A DNA stretch of 64,000 nt, taken from the NCBI GenBank assembly GCA_934271525.1, contig CAKQRL010000005.1, forward strand, positions 1-64,000. The letters are read 5' to 3'. Position numbers and translations under genes: made by a program. Shown in pieces: positions 1 through 8,248 of the stretch (the first letter of the stretch is position 1; every line of letters starts with the position of its first letter). Below the pieces are notes generated by a model. The model was not told the origin of the DNA and made no database searches. It saw nothing but the letters and a program-made list of their open reading frames with translations. Source of the stretch: an uncultured Rhodocyclaceae bacterium. GTDB lineage: Bacteria; Pseudomonadota; Gammaproteobacteria; Burkholderiales; Rhodocyclaceae.

Positions 1-1
1 A

Positions 2-1312
2 AAACTGCCCGAAAATTTAAAAAGAATTATTCAAAATGAACCGGAAAAATTGGTGATTTTCATCAACCCGCCTTATGTTGAAGCAGGCAATACAAAACAC
101 GTGACTCGCACAGGAGCAAACAAGATTGCGGTCTCCAACACCAGTAAAGTTTGGGCAGAAAATCAAAATTTGGGACTTGGAATCCGTGAAACTTTTGCGC
201 AGTTTTTTATCCGCATTTATAAAGAAATTCCCGGTTGTGTTTTGGCAAGTTTTTCAAAATTAAAATATATAAATGCCACGGCTTTTGTGCCATTTAGAAG
301 AATATTCCTTGCACAATTTTTAAAAGGTTTTATTTGTCCATCTTATACTTTTGATAATGTTAATGGAAAATTTCCTATTGCTTTTGCTATTTGGAACACT
401 TCTATTCAAAATAAAATAAAAAAAATAAAATTCAATGTTTTTGATGAAAACAATAAAAAATTAAAAACAAAAACAATTTATTCTACAAATGGCGACAAAA
501 AAACCATCACGCCGTGGATTACAAAATTCAAAGCATTGGGGGATGCTCTGGCATATTCTGGAAATAATGCGCCCGATTTTCAAAATAATCGTTTTTTGAA
601 AATTGCTGCGTCTCAACATTTTTTACCAAATGGTTCTTTAAATAATGCCACAAAATACAAAATAACACCGACAAATTTATTGCCTATTTTTATTTATTTT
701 TCTGTGCGTTATGTGGTAAAGGCAACGTGGATAAATGACCGTGACCAATTTTTATTCCCTAATAAAAATTGGGAAAAAGACAAAGAATTTCAACATAATT
801 GTTTTGTTTATGCTTTATTCCACGGACAAAATAAAATCTCAAACAAAGAAGGCACCAATCATTTTATTCCATTTACAGAAAAAGAATTAAATATTAAAGA
901 AGCTTTTGAATCCCATTTTTTATTGGATTTTATGGCGGGGAAAATCAAATCCACTGAAAAGGATATTTTGGGAGAAAATAAAGAATCTTTTATTCCAACC
1001 AAACCTATGGAATTTTCTATTGAGGCGCAAAATGTTTTGAATGCGGCAAAAGCGCTTTATATTTATTACCACCAAATGGCTGGCGATGTTGGCACGGCGT
1101 GGAAAATAAATGACAAAACAGAATATTTACCCAATGCCGCTTTATATGATATTAAAGAATGTTTCCAAGGGCGCAATGAAAAAGGCAGAATGAATTCAAA
1201 ATCGGAAGATTTAAAATATACAGAATTATTAAATGATTTAAAAAATACGCAAAAAATATTGGCGCAAAAAATAGAACCCAAAATTTATGAATATGAGTTT
1301 TTATTAGAATAA
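2..1312 (+). CDS. N6-adenine DNA methyltransferase, 3' part (5' end outside window)
   Basis: The frame is open from the window edge to a TAA at 1310-1312, so the gene is cut off at its 5' end and the TTG at 50 is only the first start-like codon inside it. The catalytic motif IV of N6-adenine methyltransferases, NPPY preceded by hydrophobic residues (VIFINPPY), is encoded at about 65-76. The AdoMet-binding motif I would lie upstream and is not visible. About 400 residues follow NPPY, rich in Lys, Asn, Phe and Ile and plausibly including target-recognition sequence. The gene is clearly more AT-rich than its neighbours, which suggests horizontal acquisition, as is usual for restriction-modification genes. 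Whether it is a lone methylase or part of a restriction system cannot be decided here. Confidence 0.7.
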   Translation, partial: KLPENLKRIIQNEPEKLVIFINPPYVEAGNTKHVTRTGANKIAVSNTSKVWAENQNLGLGIRETFAQFFIRIYKEIPGCVLASFSKLKYINATAFVPFRRIFLAQFLKGFICPSYTFDNVNGKFPIAFAIWNTSIQNKIKKIKFNVFDENNKKLKTKTIYSTNGDKKTITPWITKFKALGDALAYSGNNAPDFQNNRFLKIAASQHFLPNGSLNNATKYKITPTNLLPIFIYFSVRYVVKATWINDRDQFLFPNKNWEKDKEFQHNCFVYALFHGQNKISNKEGTNHFIPFTEKELNIKEAFESHFLLDFMAGKIKSTEKDILGENKESFIPTKPMEFSIEAQNVLNAAKALYIYYHQMAGDVGTAWKINDKTEYLPNAALYDIKECFQGRNEKGRMNSKSEDLKYTELLNDLKNTQKILAQKIEPKIYEYEFLLE

Positions 1313-1366
1313 TCCACGGTCAACCAAATATTTTTTTGAAAAAAACAATCGGTTCACCGTGGAAAA
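1311..1366. repeat. Palindromic element E1 (inward arm pair)
   Basis: Left arm TCCACGGTCAACC and right arm GGTTCACCGTGGA flank an AT-rich core with T7-G-A7. It sits between the convergent methyltransferase and ankyrin genes. The left arm starts directly at the methyltransferase stop. Confidence 0.9.
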
Positions 1367-1372
1367 CTTTAA

Positions 1373-2446
1373 TCAATACCGCACCGCTCCTGATTTTGGC
1401 GGTATTGGTGCGGGTTTGCCCGAGCGGCGGCGGGAATCCAGTGGCAAACCTTGGTTTTCATCGTCAGGTTTTAAAGGCAAGCCGTCTTGGTTTTTTGAAT
1501 TGTTAAGTGGTAAGTTGTTGTTTTTATCTGTTCGTTTGATTTGCACTTGTTGTTTTTCGGGTGCGCTTTTTTGGGCGCTGATTTCCAACATTTCAATTCT
1601 TTGCGCAAAACCCGCTTCAAAATCGCGTTCAATAATGGCTTTGCGCTCGCCTGCAATTCTGCGGTTAATTGCCGCGGTGTCGTGCCCGCGCATAATCAAC
1701 TCGGCACGCATTTTCAAAAGTTTGTCCAAAGTGGCGCTTGATGCCATTGAGCGTTTCATTTTTGTCCAATAAGATTTTGGGCGCGCCAAAATGTCTGCCA
1801 ACTCTTCGGGCGTGGCAATCAAGCGCGCCAAATCCACGCGGTCGCGCCGCATTGCCCAATCTACGGCTGATTCGCCACGGTCGTTGCGCACGTTAATTGA
1901 AGCGCCGTTTTGCATCAATTTTTCAATCATATCGGCTTTGCCTTCATAGACTGCCATCATCAAAGGGCTAGAACCGTTGCTGGACAAAGCATTCACATCT
2001 GCGCCTTGCGCCAACAAAGCATCCACAATTGCCGTTTGTCCGCTGAACACGGCGTAATGCAAAGGCGACCACGAATAAGGCGCCACGTTAATGTTGGCGC
2101 CGTTTTCAATTAAAAAATCCATCGCCTTTTTTTGACCGCGCCACGCCGCCAAGGTCAAGGGCGTTTCTTTGTGGCGGTTTAAAAGGTTGACATCCGCGCC
2201 GCGTTCCAAATAAAGCTTTATCAGCGGAATATTCCCTTCCCACGCGGCAATGTGCAAACCTGTGCCAATGCGCGAACCTTCAAAATCAAGAGGTAATCCA
2301 TCGTTTAGCCATTTTTCGGCTTGTTTGATATCGCCCAATTCCATGGTGTTGGCAAATGCCGCAGGGCTTGGGGAGGGCGATTCTTGGGCAAAAACCATCC
2401 CACACAGGCAGATAAAAAGCGTAAACTGAATGATTTTGAATGACAT
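1373..2446 (-). CDS. Secreted ankyrin-repeat protein
   Basis: The 357-residue protein starts with a clear Sec signal peptide (hydrophobic stretch ending CGMVFAQ, cleavage about residue 21). Four to five ankyrin repeats follow between about residues 60 and 210, recognisable by TGLHIAAWEGN, TPLTLAAWRGQ, SPLHYAVFSGQ and SPLMMAVYEGK with their GAD/GAN turns. After a charged helical region the last 50 residues form a low-complexity tail in which LPL recurs three times (NNLPL, DGLPL, QGLPL), ending in Pro and Arg residues. Ankyrin repeats are protein-binding scaffolds; the signal peptide places this one in the periplasm or outside. The ATG at 2446 is fixed by the signal peptide and lies 4 bp from the start of the divergent TonB-like gene. 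The binding partner is unknown. Confidence 0.85.
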   Translation of the reverse strand: MSFKIIQFTLFICLCGMVFAQESPSPSPAAFANTMELGDIKQAEKWLNDGLPLDFEGSRIGTGLHIAAWEGNIPLIKLYLERGADVNLLNRHKETPLTLAAWRGQKKAMDFLIENGANINVAPYSWSPLHYAVFSGQTAIVDALLAQGADVNALSSNGSSPLMMAVYEGKADMIEKLMQNGASINVRNDRGESAVDWAMRRDRVDLARLIATPEELADILARPKSYWTKMKRSMASSATLDKLLKMRAELIMRGHDTAAINRRIAGERKAIIERDFEAGFAQRIEMLEISAQKSAPEKQQVQIKRTDKNNNLPLNNSKNQDGLPLKPDDENQGLPLDSRRRSGKPAPIPPKSGAVRY

Positions 2447-2450
2447 CGCT

Positions 2451-2996
2451 ATGGCTTACGTGGTTGCAAAAAATAATCATTTGGCAATTTTTTTGGCGTT
2501 ATCCATGATTTTGCACGCCATTTTGGTGTTTTTGCCGCACCAAAGCCGTCATTTTAAACCCAAAAAACGCGCCTTGGCAGCGCAAATTGTTATTCAAGCT
2601 TTGCCTGCAATGCCGAATGTGGAATGGATTGTGCCTGAAACAGAATCGCCAAAACCACAAAAAAAGTCTGAAAAATCAAAAAAAAAGGAAGAATCCGCAA
2701 CCAAAAATTCTTTAATTAAAAAAACGTGGAAAGAAGCGATTGTTGAAAAAATAGAAGCGCAAAAAAATGCAGGCTTGTTTTACCCCAAAGACGCGATTTT
2801 GCAAGGCTTGGAAGGCGTGGCGGAGGTGATGATTTTTTTAGATTCGGACGGCAAGGTTTTGGCAGCGCGCTTGGAAGCCACCAGCGGTTATGCGATTTTG
2901 GATGAAGCGGCGTTAAAACTTGCAAGGGCGCTTAAAACCTTGCCGCGCGGCGCGCCTACGGAAATTGTGTTGCCCATTGTTTTTCGCTTGGAATAA
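2451..2996 (+). CDS. TonB-like protein with C-terminal TonB domain
   Basis: About 181 residues. An N-terminal hydrophobic helix (about residues 10-30, HLAIFLALSMILHAILVF) is followed by a basic Lys/Ser/Glu linker (PKPQKKSEKSKKKEES) and a C-terminal domain with TonB family features: YPKDA, then a GVAEVMIFLDSDGKV beta strand and ATSGYAILDEAAL helix. TonB couples the proton-motive force to outer-membrane receptors, but no ExbB/ExbD gene lies nearby. I chose the ATG at 2451; an in-frame ATG at 2430 would overlap the divergent ankyrin gene. It lies 2 bp upstream of a pseudopilin gene, so the two are probably cotranscribed and a role in envelope assembly rather than iron uptake is possible. Confidence 0.75.
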   Translation: MAYVVAKNNHLAIFLALSMILHAILVFLPHQSRHFKPKKRALAAQIVIQALPAMPNVEWIVPETESPKPQKKSEKSKKKEESATKNSLIKKTWKEAIVEKIEAQKNAGLFYPKDAILQGLEGVAEVMIFLDSDGKVLAARLEATSGYAILDEAALKLARALKTLPRGAPTEIVLPIVFRLE

Positions 2997-2998
2997 AA

Positions 2999-3637
2999 AT
3001 GCGTGGATTTACTTTAATAGAATTAACCATTGCCTTGGTGATTATTGCCTTGGTTTTGGGTGGTGGCGCTTTGGCGCTTTCAGGCAAAAATCATCATCAA
3101 CGCGAGCGCGAGACAAAAGCGCAACTGTTGATTATTAAAGAAGCGCTTTACGGCTACGCCATCACAAACGGGCGCTTGCCTTGTCCAGCTGTGCTTATTG
3201 ACAATTCGGGCGAAGAAAATTGCGCCCACAATTTTGGCATTATTCCTTATGCCACTTTGGGTGTGGCGGGGTTTGATTTTTGGGGCGCGCCGATTCGCTA
3301 TTATGTTCATCCTGCTTTTTGCGCGCCAATTACGGATGATTCGCTTGCTGCATTCACGCTTTTAACTGGCGGCAATAAAGATGATGCTGTGCGCAAAACC
3401 TTGCCGGATATTTATGAGACTCGAGGTGGCAACAAAATTGCCGTGGGCGCGGCGGCAGTGCTTTGGAGCACGGGCAAAAATGGCGAAAATGCGGCCAATG
3501 CGGATGAGGCAGAAAACGCCGCCCAAACGCTCAACTTCATTGCCCGCCCAACGGATAACGAATTTGACGATATTGTGGAATGGATATCTCCCTTTGTTTT
3601 GAAATCCAAAATGCTCACCGCACAACGCCTGCCGTGA
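2999..3637 (+). CDS. Type IV prepilin / type II pseudopilin-like protein
   Basis: The protein (212 residues) begins with MRGFTLIELTIALVIIALV, a textbook class III signal: a very short leader, cleavage between Gly3 and Phe4 by prepilin peptidase, Glu at position 5 of the mature protein, then a hydrophobic assembly helix. The globular part has several cysteines (NGRLPCPA, GEENCAHN, HPAFCAP), which could form disulphides. Such proteins form or prime type IV pili, type II secretion pseudopili or DNA-uptake pili. It follows the TonB-like gene by 2 bp. No other pilus genes are in the window, so the system it belongs to is unknown. Its stop codon is followed immediately by a single element arm. Confidence 0.8.
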   Translation: MRGFTLIELTIALVIIALVLGGGALALSGKNHHQRERETKAQLLIIKEALYGYAITNGRLPCPAVLIDNSGEENCAHNFGIIPYATLGVAGFDFWGAPIRYYVHPAFCAPITDDSLAAFTLLTGGNKDDAVRKTLPDIYETRGGNKIAVGAAAVLWSTGKNGENAANADEAENAAQTLNFIARPTDNEFDDIVEWISPFVLKSKMLTAQRLP

Positions 3638-3653
3638 TTTTCCACGGTGAACC
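3637..3653. repeat. Element E2, single arm
   Basis: One arm (TTTTCCACGGTGAACC) lies between the convergent pseudopilin and NYN genes with no partner arm. The following TTTTTTTGAATTT may be a decayed core running into the NYN stop codon. Confidence 0.75.
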
Positions 3654-4748
3654 TTATATTTTTTTGAATTTAAATTTTCCTTTTTTGTATTCACCCAAAA
3701 TAGGGTTGCTTTTAAACAAGCTTTGGTAGGTTTTGGCGGTGTAGTTTTTCAATGGCGCTTTTTGATTTAAAGCTGGGCAAATTTTGTTCATATCCAAAAA
3801 ACCAGCAGAATCCATTTCACTGGTTTTATTGTTAAAAACTTCTTCCAAAATTTTGCGCAATTCCAAAACTTGTGCGGGTTTTAATTTGTGTAAAGGCGGT
3901 TGAGATTGCTCATTTTGTTGGGAGAGCGCTGATTTTTGTGTTGTTGTGTTTTTTGCCGCAGGTGCGGTTTTTTGTGGTGCAGGTTTGTTGTTGGATTGTA
4001 TTGCCGTTGTTGCGGTTGCCGTTTGCGTTTTTACTCTAAAAGCATCATTTTCTATTTTGCCCAATGATGGATTATTTTTAAAAAGTTCTCGCCAGCTGAT
4101 AAAACCAAAATCCTTGGCAGAAAGTTGTTTTTGGATTTTTAAATCCGAGCCTAGTGCTTGAAATTTGTAAAAACCTTGTTCATCCAATTTATCTTTATTG
4201 GCATTAAAAAGTTCAAGCAAGGCTTTTTTAATTTGTCGCCATTGTGGGTTGGGAAGTTTGAGTTCATTTTTTTCGGGCTCAACATCGGCAGTTTTTAGCG
4301 TTGGCGCAGGTTTGGCTTGTGGTGTTTCTTCTTTTTGCAACTTGGGCCAAACCACAAAATCACTGTAACTCTCCCTGGTGCGTGGGGGTGTTTTTTCTTC
4401 GCCAAAACCAATGACTTTGAGCCCTGCGGATTTAATTTCCAAAGCCAGCGCAGTAAAATCCGAATCACTTGAAACAATGGCAAAAACATTGACCGTGTTT
4501 TTTGCCAAAACCTTCATCGCTTGGATAGTCAAGGCAATATCGCTGGAATTTTTGCCTTTAATAGATGGCACATGAAATGTTTGAATGCTGTTTTTTTGTG
4601 CGTATTCAGCCCAATCGCGCCGATTGGCAAAATTACCAAAGGCTTGTTGAATTAAAATCTCCCCGTTTTTTTCTAATTCATTGACCACAAAAGGAGCACA
4701 ACGGGCATTTAAATTATCCGAATCAAAAAAAACAGCGATTTTGTTCAT
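3654..4748 (-). CDS. NYN-domain putative ribonuclease with two LOTUS (OST-HTH) domains
   Basis: Residues 1 to about 150 form a NYN (LabA/DUF88) domain: FFDSDNLNA near the N-terminus supplies acidic residues, and AIVSSDSDFTALA with GLKVIGFGEE completes the PIN-like fold. A linker leads to a LOTUS/OST-HTH-like domain at about 165-240 (QWRQIKKALLELF to FRVK). After an Ala/Thr/Gln-rich spacer a second copy ends the protein (LRKILEEVFNN to GKFKFKKI). NYN domains are predicted metal-dependent RNases, and LOTUS domains bind RNA in the families studied. The gene is monocistronic, flanked by element arms on both sides. Function here is inferred from domains only. Confidence 0.8.
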   Translation of the reverse strand: MNKIAVFFDSDNLNARCAPFVVNELEKNGEILIQQAFGNFANRRDWAEYAQKNSIQTFHVPSIKGKNSSDIALTIQAMKVLAKNTVNVFAIVSSDSDFTALALEIKSAGLKVIGFGEEKTPPRTRESYSDFVVWPKLQKEETPQAKPAPTLKTADVEPEKNELKLPNPQWRQIKKALLELFNANKDKLDEQGFYKFQALGSDLKIQKQLSAKDFGFISWRELFKNNPSLGKIENDAFRVKTQTATATTAIQSNNKPAPQKTAPAAKNTTTQKSALSQQNEQSQPPLHKLKPAQVLELRKILEEVFNNKTSEMDSAGFLDMNKICPALNQKAPLKNYTAKTYQSLFKSNPILGEYKKGKFKFKKI

Positions 4749-4771
4749 TGAAAAAGTTTGAATTTAAAAAG

Positions 4772-4829
4772 ATTTTCCACGGTCAACGCCAATTTTTTTT
4801 CAAAAAAAATCTTTGTTGACCGTGGATTT
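4772..4829. repeat. Palindromic element E3 (inward arm pair)
   Basis: Arms TTTTCCACGGTCAACG and GTTGACCGTGGATTTT surround a core AATTTTTTTTC-A8-T. It lies between two co-directional minus-strand genes (NYN and DHH). Confidence 0.9.
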
Positions 4830-4875
4830 TTTTGTTTTTTATTTTTTTGATTAAAAAAATAAAAAACTTGAAAAC

Positions 4876-5808
4876 CTAACCGTCTTTGGTGATTTGTTCC
4901 ACCAACTCTTGCAAAACGCGGTCGGCATCGGGAATGGGAATTTGGCACGTGCCCGCAGAATCGTGCCCGCCGCCGCCGTATTTGAGCATCAACTGCCCGA
5001 TGTTTGTTTTGCTGCTTCTATCAATAATGGATTTGCCTGTGGCAAAAACCACATTTTGATTTTTCAAACCACGCATCGCGTGAATGGAAATGTTGCATTG
5101 CGGAAACATGGCGTAAATCAAAAAACGATTGGTGGCATACATCACCTCTTCTTTGCGCAAATCCAATACCACCAAATTTTTGTATTGTTTGGTGCAACGC
5201 AACATTTGCGCAATGGCTTCTTGTTCTTGGGTTTTGTAGGTTTCTACGCGTTCTTTCACATCGGGCAATGCCAAAATTTCGTTGATGGGCATTTTGGCGC
5301 AGATGTCAATTAAAGCCATCATCAACGTGTAATTGGAAATGCGAAAATGATGAAAACGCCCCAAGCCAGTTCGTGAATCCATAATAAAACTCAACAACGC
5401 CCAGCCGGTGGGGTTCAAAATTTCATCAATGGTAAATTGTGCGGCATCGGCTTTGTCTACGGCTTCCATCAATTCGTCTGAGACGTGTGGAAAAGTTTTT
5501 TTGCCGCCGTAATAGTTATAAACCACGCGGGCAGCAGACGGCGCGTGACCGTCAATAATGAGATTTTTATGCTCGCCCGGGTTTCTAACCAGTTCAGAAG
5601 AGTGGTGGTCAAAAACCAAATGCGCACTGGCAACATAAGGCAAATTGGTGGTGATATCGCGATTGGTGATTTCAATTTTGCCGTCTTGCATATCCTTGGG
5701 ATGCACGAATTTGATTTCGTCAATAATCCCAAGTTCTTTTAATAGCATGGCGCAAACCAAGCCATCAAAGTCGGAGCGGGTGACCAAGCGGTATTTTTCG
5801 TCAGACAT
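4876..5808 (-). CDS. DHH-family phosphoesterase
   Basis: The 310-residue protein carries the DHH family metal-binding motifs in order: RSDFDG near the N-terminus, FDHHSSE at about residue 67, DGHAPSAARV, and the DHHA1 motif GGGGHDSAGTC close to the C-terminus. Relatives hydrolyse phosphoesters in short RNAs, cyclic dinucleotides or polyphosphate; the sequence does not say which. I chose the ATG at 5808 (MSDEKYR) over an upstream TTG at 5823 because GGAAAA precedes it. It is just downstream of gltS, 29 bp away on the same strand, and may be cotranscribed with it. Confidence 0.85.
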   Translation of the reverse strand: MSDEKYRLVTRSDFDGLVCAMLLKELGIIDEIKFVHPKDMQDGKIEITNRDITTNLPYVASAHLVFDHHSSELVRNPGEHKNLIIDGHAPSAARVVYNYYGGKKTFPHVSDELMEAVDKADAAQFTIDEILNPTGWALLSFIMDSRTGLGRFHHFRISNYTLMMALIDICAKMPINEILALPDVKERVETYKTQEQEAIAQMLRCTKQYKNLVVLDLRKEEVMYATNRFLIYAMFPQCNISIHAMRGLKNQNVVFATGKSIIDRSSKTNIGQLMLKYGGGGHDSAGTCQIPIPDADRVLQELVEQITKDG

Positions 5809-5837
5809 AATCAGTTTTCCCAAAAATTTTTTCTATT

Positions 5838-7052
5838 TTAAAACAAAAGCGCCAAACTGCCTCGAATGGTAATGACGTTAACCAAATCAATAAAAAATGC
5901 GCCAACCAATGGCACCACAATAAATGCCGTGTGGCTGGGGCCATAATGCGCGGTAACGGTTTGCATATTGACCATTGCCGTGGGCGTTGCGCCCAAACCA
6001 AAACCACAATGCCCGGCTGCCAAAACCGCGGCATCGTAATCTTTGCCGCAAAAACGAAAGGTTACAAAAATGGCATAAAGCGCCATCATCACGGCTTGTG
6101 AAGACAAAATCACCAACATTGGCAAAGCCAAGGCAACCAATTCCCACAAATTGATGGTCATCATTGAAAATGCCAAAAACAGCGCCAATGAAACATTGCC
6201 AATGACGGAAACTTCGCGGTCAAAAACTTTGTGAATGCCGGTGGCTGCCAACAAATTGCGCAAAATCACGGCAACAAACAAACAATAAACAAAAGTTGGC
6301 AAATTAAACCCAGCAAAATGGGCGCGTTCATAAGTTTTTAACAAATTGCCCACCAACAAACAAATGGCAATTAAAGCCAAACTTTCTATAAAACTTTGTG
6401 CGGTGATTTTGCGCTCTTTTTCGGGATTTTCTAAACCAACGGGCACATCCCACTCGTTGTGCGTGCCGGGCGTTTTCAAATTGTGTTTGCGGATTAAATA
6501 ACGCGCAACCGGCCCGCCAATAATGCCGCCCATCACCAAACCAAAAGTGGCGCAAGCCATTGCCACCTCCGTTGCCGGGGCAAAGTTATACGGTGTTGTT
6601 TTGAAAATATCCGCCCAAGCGCCGCCGGTGCCGTGCCCGCCGGTCATTGTGATGGAGCCGCCTAATAAACCAATTACTGGATTGACATCCATCAAATAAG
6701 CAACCGATACGCCAACCAAGTTTTGTAATGCCAACAAAATACACACAAAAAACAAGAAAATTGCCAACAAGCGCCCGCCTTTTTTAAGGCTTGCAAAGTC
6801 GGCGCACAAACCCACCGAAGTGAAAAACGCCAACATCAGAGGGTCTTTCATTGAAGAATCAAATTTAAATTCAATGTTTAAAAATTTGTAAATAAATAAA
6901 AACGCAATGGCGGCAACCAAACCGCCCACAACGGGTTCGGGAATGTTGTAATCGCGCAAAAATTTCACATGCGAGATGATCAAGCGCCCCAAAATCAAAA
7001 CGCCGACCATAAAAACAAAAGTGGGGTAAAAATCAAAATTGATAACGTGCAT
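5838..7052 (-). CDS. gltS: Sodium/glutamate symporter GltS
   Basis: An inner-membrane protein of 404 residues, close to the 401 of E. coli GltS. It has two inverted halves, each with a glycine-rich re-entrant motif: GGSITMTGGHGTGGAWAD and GHCGFGLGATPTAMVNM. The intervening cytoplasmic loop includes IGGPVARYLI and NEWDVP. GltS imports glutamate with sodium, consistent with two Na+/H+ antiporters in this window that could maintain the sodium gradient. The ATG at 7052 is preceded by AGGAA with suitable spacing. Confidence 0.95.
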   Translation of the reverse strand: MHVINFDFYPTFVFMVGVLILGRLIISHVKFLRDYNIPEPVVGGLVAAIAFLFIYKFLNIEFKFDSSMKDPLMLAFFTSVGLCADFASLKKGGRLLAIFLFFVCILLALQNLVGVSVAYLMDVNPVIGLLGGSITMTGGHGTGGAWADIFKTTPYNFAPATEVAMACATFGLVMGGIIGGPVARYLIRKHNLKTPGTHNEWDVPVGLENPEKERKITAQSFIESLALIAICLLVGNLLKTYERAHFAGFNLPTFVYCLFVAVILRNLLAATGIHKVFDREVSVIGNVSLALFLAFSMMTINLWELVALALPMLVILSSQAVMMALYAIFVTFRFCGKDYDAAVLAAGHCGFGLGATPTAMVNMQTVTAHYGPSHTAFIVVPLVGAFFIDLVNVITIRGSLALLF

Positions 7053-7068
7053 TCTTGTTCCTTTTTTT

Positions 7069-7257
7069 CTAACGTGGTGGCGCGGGCGGCGTTAAAGGCG
7101 CGGGCGCGGGTTTTGCCATTGGTGCGGGTGGCGTTGAGACGTGGCGCGGCGTGGTGTAGACGGGCGGCACATCCACACGATGACGCGGCACGGTATCCAC
7201 GCAGGCGGCAAGTGTTGCACTAGCAAATAAAATCAACAATTTATCCATCGCATTCAT
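7069..7257 (-). CDS. Small proline-rich lipoprotein
   Basis: A 62-residue protein with a short hydrophobic signal ending in the lipobox LAAC (Cys about residue 19), predicting an acylated N-terminus. The mature part is rich in Pro, Ala, Thr and Val with no recognisable domain. The ATG at 7257 has AGGA 8 bases upstream. It sits 16 bp upstream of gltS on the same strand, so it may be the first gene of that transcript. Function unknown. Confidence 0.65.
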   Translation of the reverse strand: MNAMDKLLILFASATLAACVDTVPRHRVDVPPVYTTPRHVSTPPAPMAKPAPAPLTPPAPPR

Positions 7258-7296
7258 CGCTTTTGTCCTAAAACGCCTTATTTTAAAAAAAATTTG

Positions 7297-7328
7297 CGTT
7301 TACCGTGGAAAAAATCCACGGTGAACCC
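7297..7328. repeat. Element E4 (arms in reversed order, tiny loop)
   Basis: Here the arms are back to back: GTTTACCGTGGAAAA is followed at once by AAATCCACGGTGAAC, giving a hairpin without the usual AT-rich core. It lies between ispE and the small lipoprotein gene, both on the minus strand. Confidence 0.85.
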
Positions 7329-7337
7329 GTGATTTTT

Positions 7338-8183
7338 TTAAAAAACAAGATTTTTCAAAGGATGCGTTTGTAGCGTTTGCACAATTTGGGTTTTGAAGTT
7401 TGGCAAAGCTTGTTGGGCTTGGCGCGCGCCCAATTTCGATTCAAATTCCGCAAAAAAACAAGCGCCAGAGCCGGTCATTTTGGCATTGGGTGCAACGTGT
7501 TGAAAATCGCTTAAAACTTGTTGCAATTCGGGGAATAAATGCAAAGCAACGGGTTCTAGGTCGTTTTGGGTTTCAACGCTTTGCCAAGAATCGGCGGCTA
7601 TTTTTGGGGTGTTGCGTTTTAATAATGGGTCATTAAAAATCAAAGGTGTTGGGCAAGAAACATTAGGGGTTAGCAGCAAATAAAAAGTGTTTGGCAGCTG
7701 AACTTTTTGCAATTTTTCGCCCACGCCTTCGGCAAAGGCGGCTTCGCCAAAAATGAAAAACGGCACGTCCGCACCTAGTGTGATGGCAATTTTCATCAAT
7801 TCTTCGCGCGAGAGTTTTGTTTGCCAAAGAAAATTCAACGCCATCAAAACCGTTGCCGCATCAGACGAGCCGCCGCCCAAGCCGCCGCCTTGTGGCAGAT
7901 TTTTTTCTAAAAAAATCGCCGCGCCTTTTTTATAACCCGTGGCGGTTTTTAAAGCCTGCGCTGCTTTAAAGCAAAGGTTGTCGCAATCTGCCACGCCGGC
8001 GATTTTGTTTTTTAAAACAATTTCGTTTGATTTTTCAAATCGCAAAAAATCGCCATAATCAATCAAGCGCAATACCGTTTGCAGTTGGTGATAACCGTTT
8101 GACAAGCGCCCCACCACATGCAAAAAAAGGTTGAGTTTGGCAGGGGCAAAAAATAGTGAGTTCCAAGAAAATTCGGCAGACAT
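7338..8183 (-). CDS. ispE: 4-diphosphocytidyl-2-C-methyl-D-erythritol kinase
   Basis: IspE phosphorylates CDP-ME in the MEP pathway to isoprenoid precursors. The GHMP-kinase ATP loop PQGGGLGGGSSDAA is at about residue 99, the substrate segment PAKLNLFLHV near the N-terminus, and the third motif KMTGSGACFFA near the C-terminus. With a start at 8183 (MSAEFSW) the protein has 281 residues, matching the usual 283. Upstream codons up to 8252 run through element E5 and should not be included. No pathway neighbours are adjacent. Confidence 0.93.
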   Translation of the reverse strand: MSAEFSWNSLFFAPAKLNLFLHVVGRLSNGYHQLQTVLRLIDYGDFLRFEKSNEIVLKNKIAGVADCDNLCFKAAQALKTATGYKKGAAIFLEKNLPQGGGLGGGSSDAATVLMALNFLWQTKLSREELMKIAITLGADVPFFIFGEAAFAEGVGEKLQKVQLPNTFYLLLTPNVSCPTPLIFNDPLLKRNTPKIAADSWQSVETQNDLEPVALHLFPELQQVLSDFQHVAPNAKMTGSGACFFAEFESKLGARQAQQALPNFKTQIVQTLQTHPLKNLVF

Positions 8184-8188
8184 TGGCG

Positions 8189-8235
8189 TTTTTCCACGGT
8201 AGACCAAAATTTTTTTTGGTTGACCGTGGATTTTT
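8189..8235. repeat. Palindromic element E5 (inward arm pair, short loop)
   Basis: Arms TTTTTCCACGGTAGACC and GGTTGACCGTGGATTTT enclose a short core AAAATTTTTTTT. It lies between the ispE start and the antiporter stop. The left arm has the variant TAGACC. Confidence 0.9.
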
Positions 8236-8248
8236 ATCAAATTTTTTA

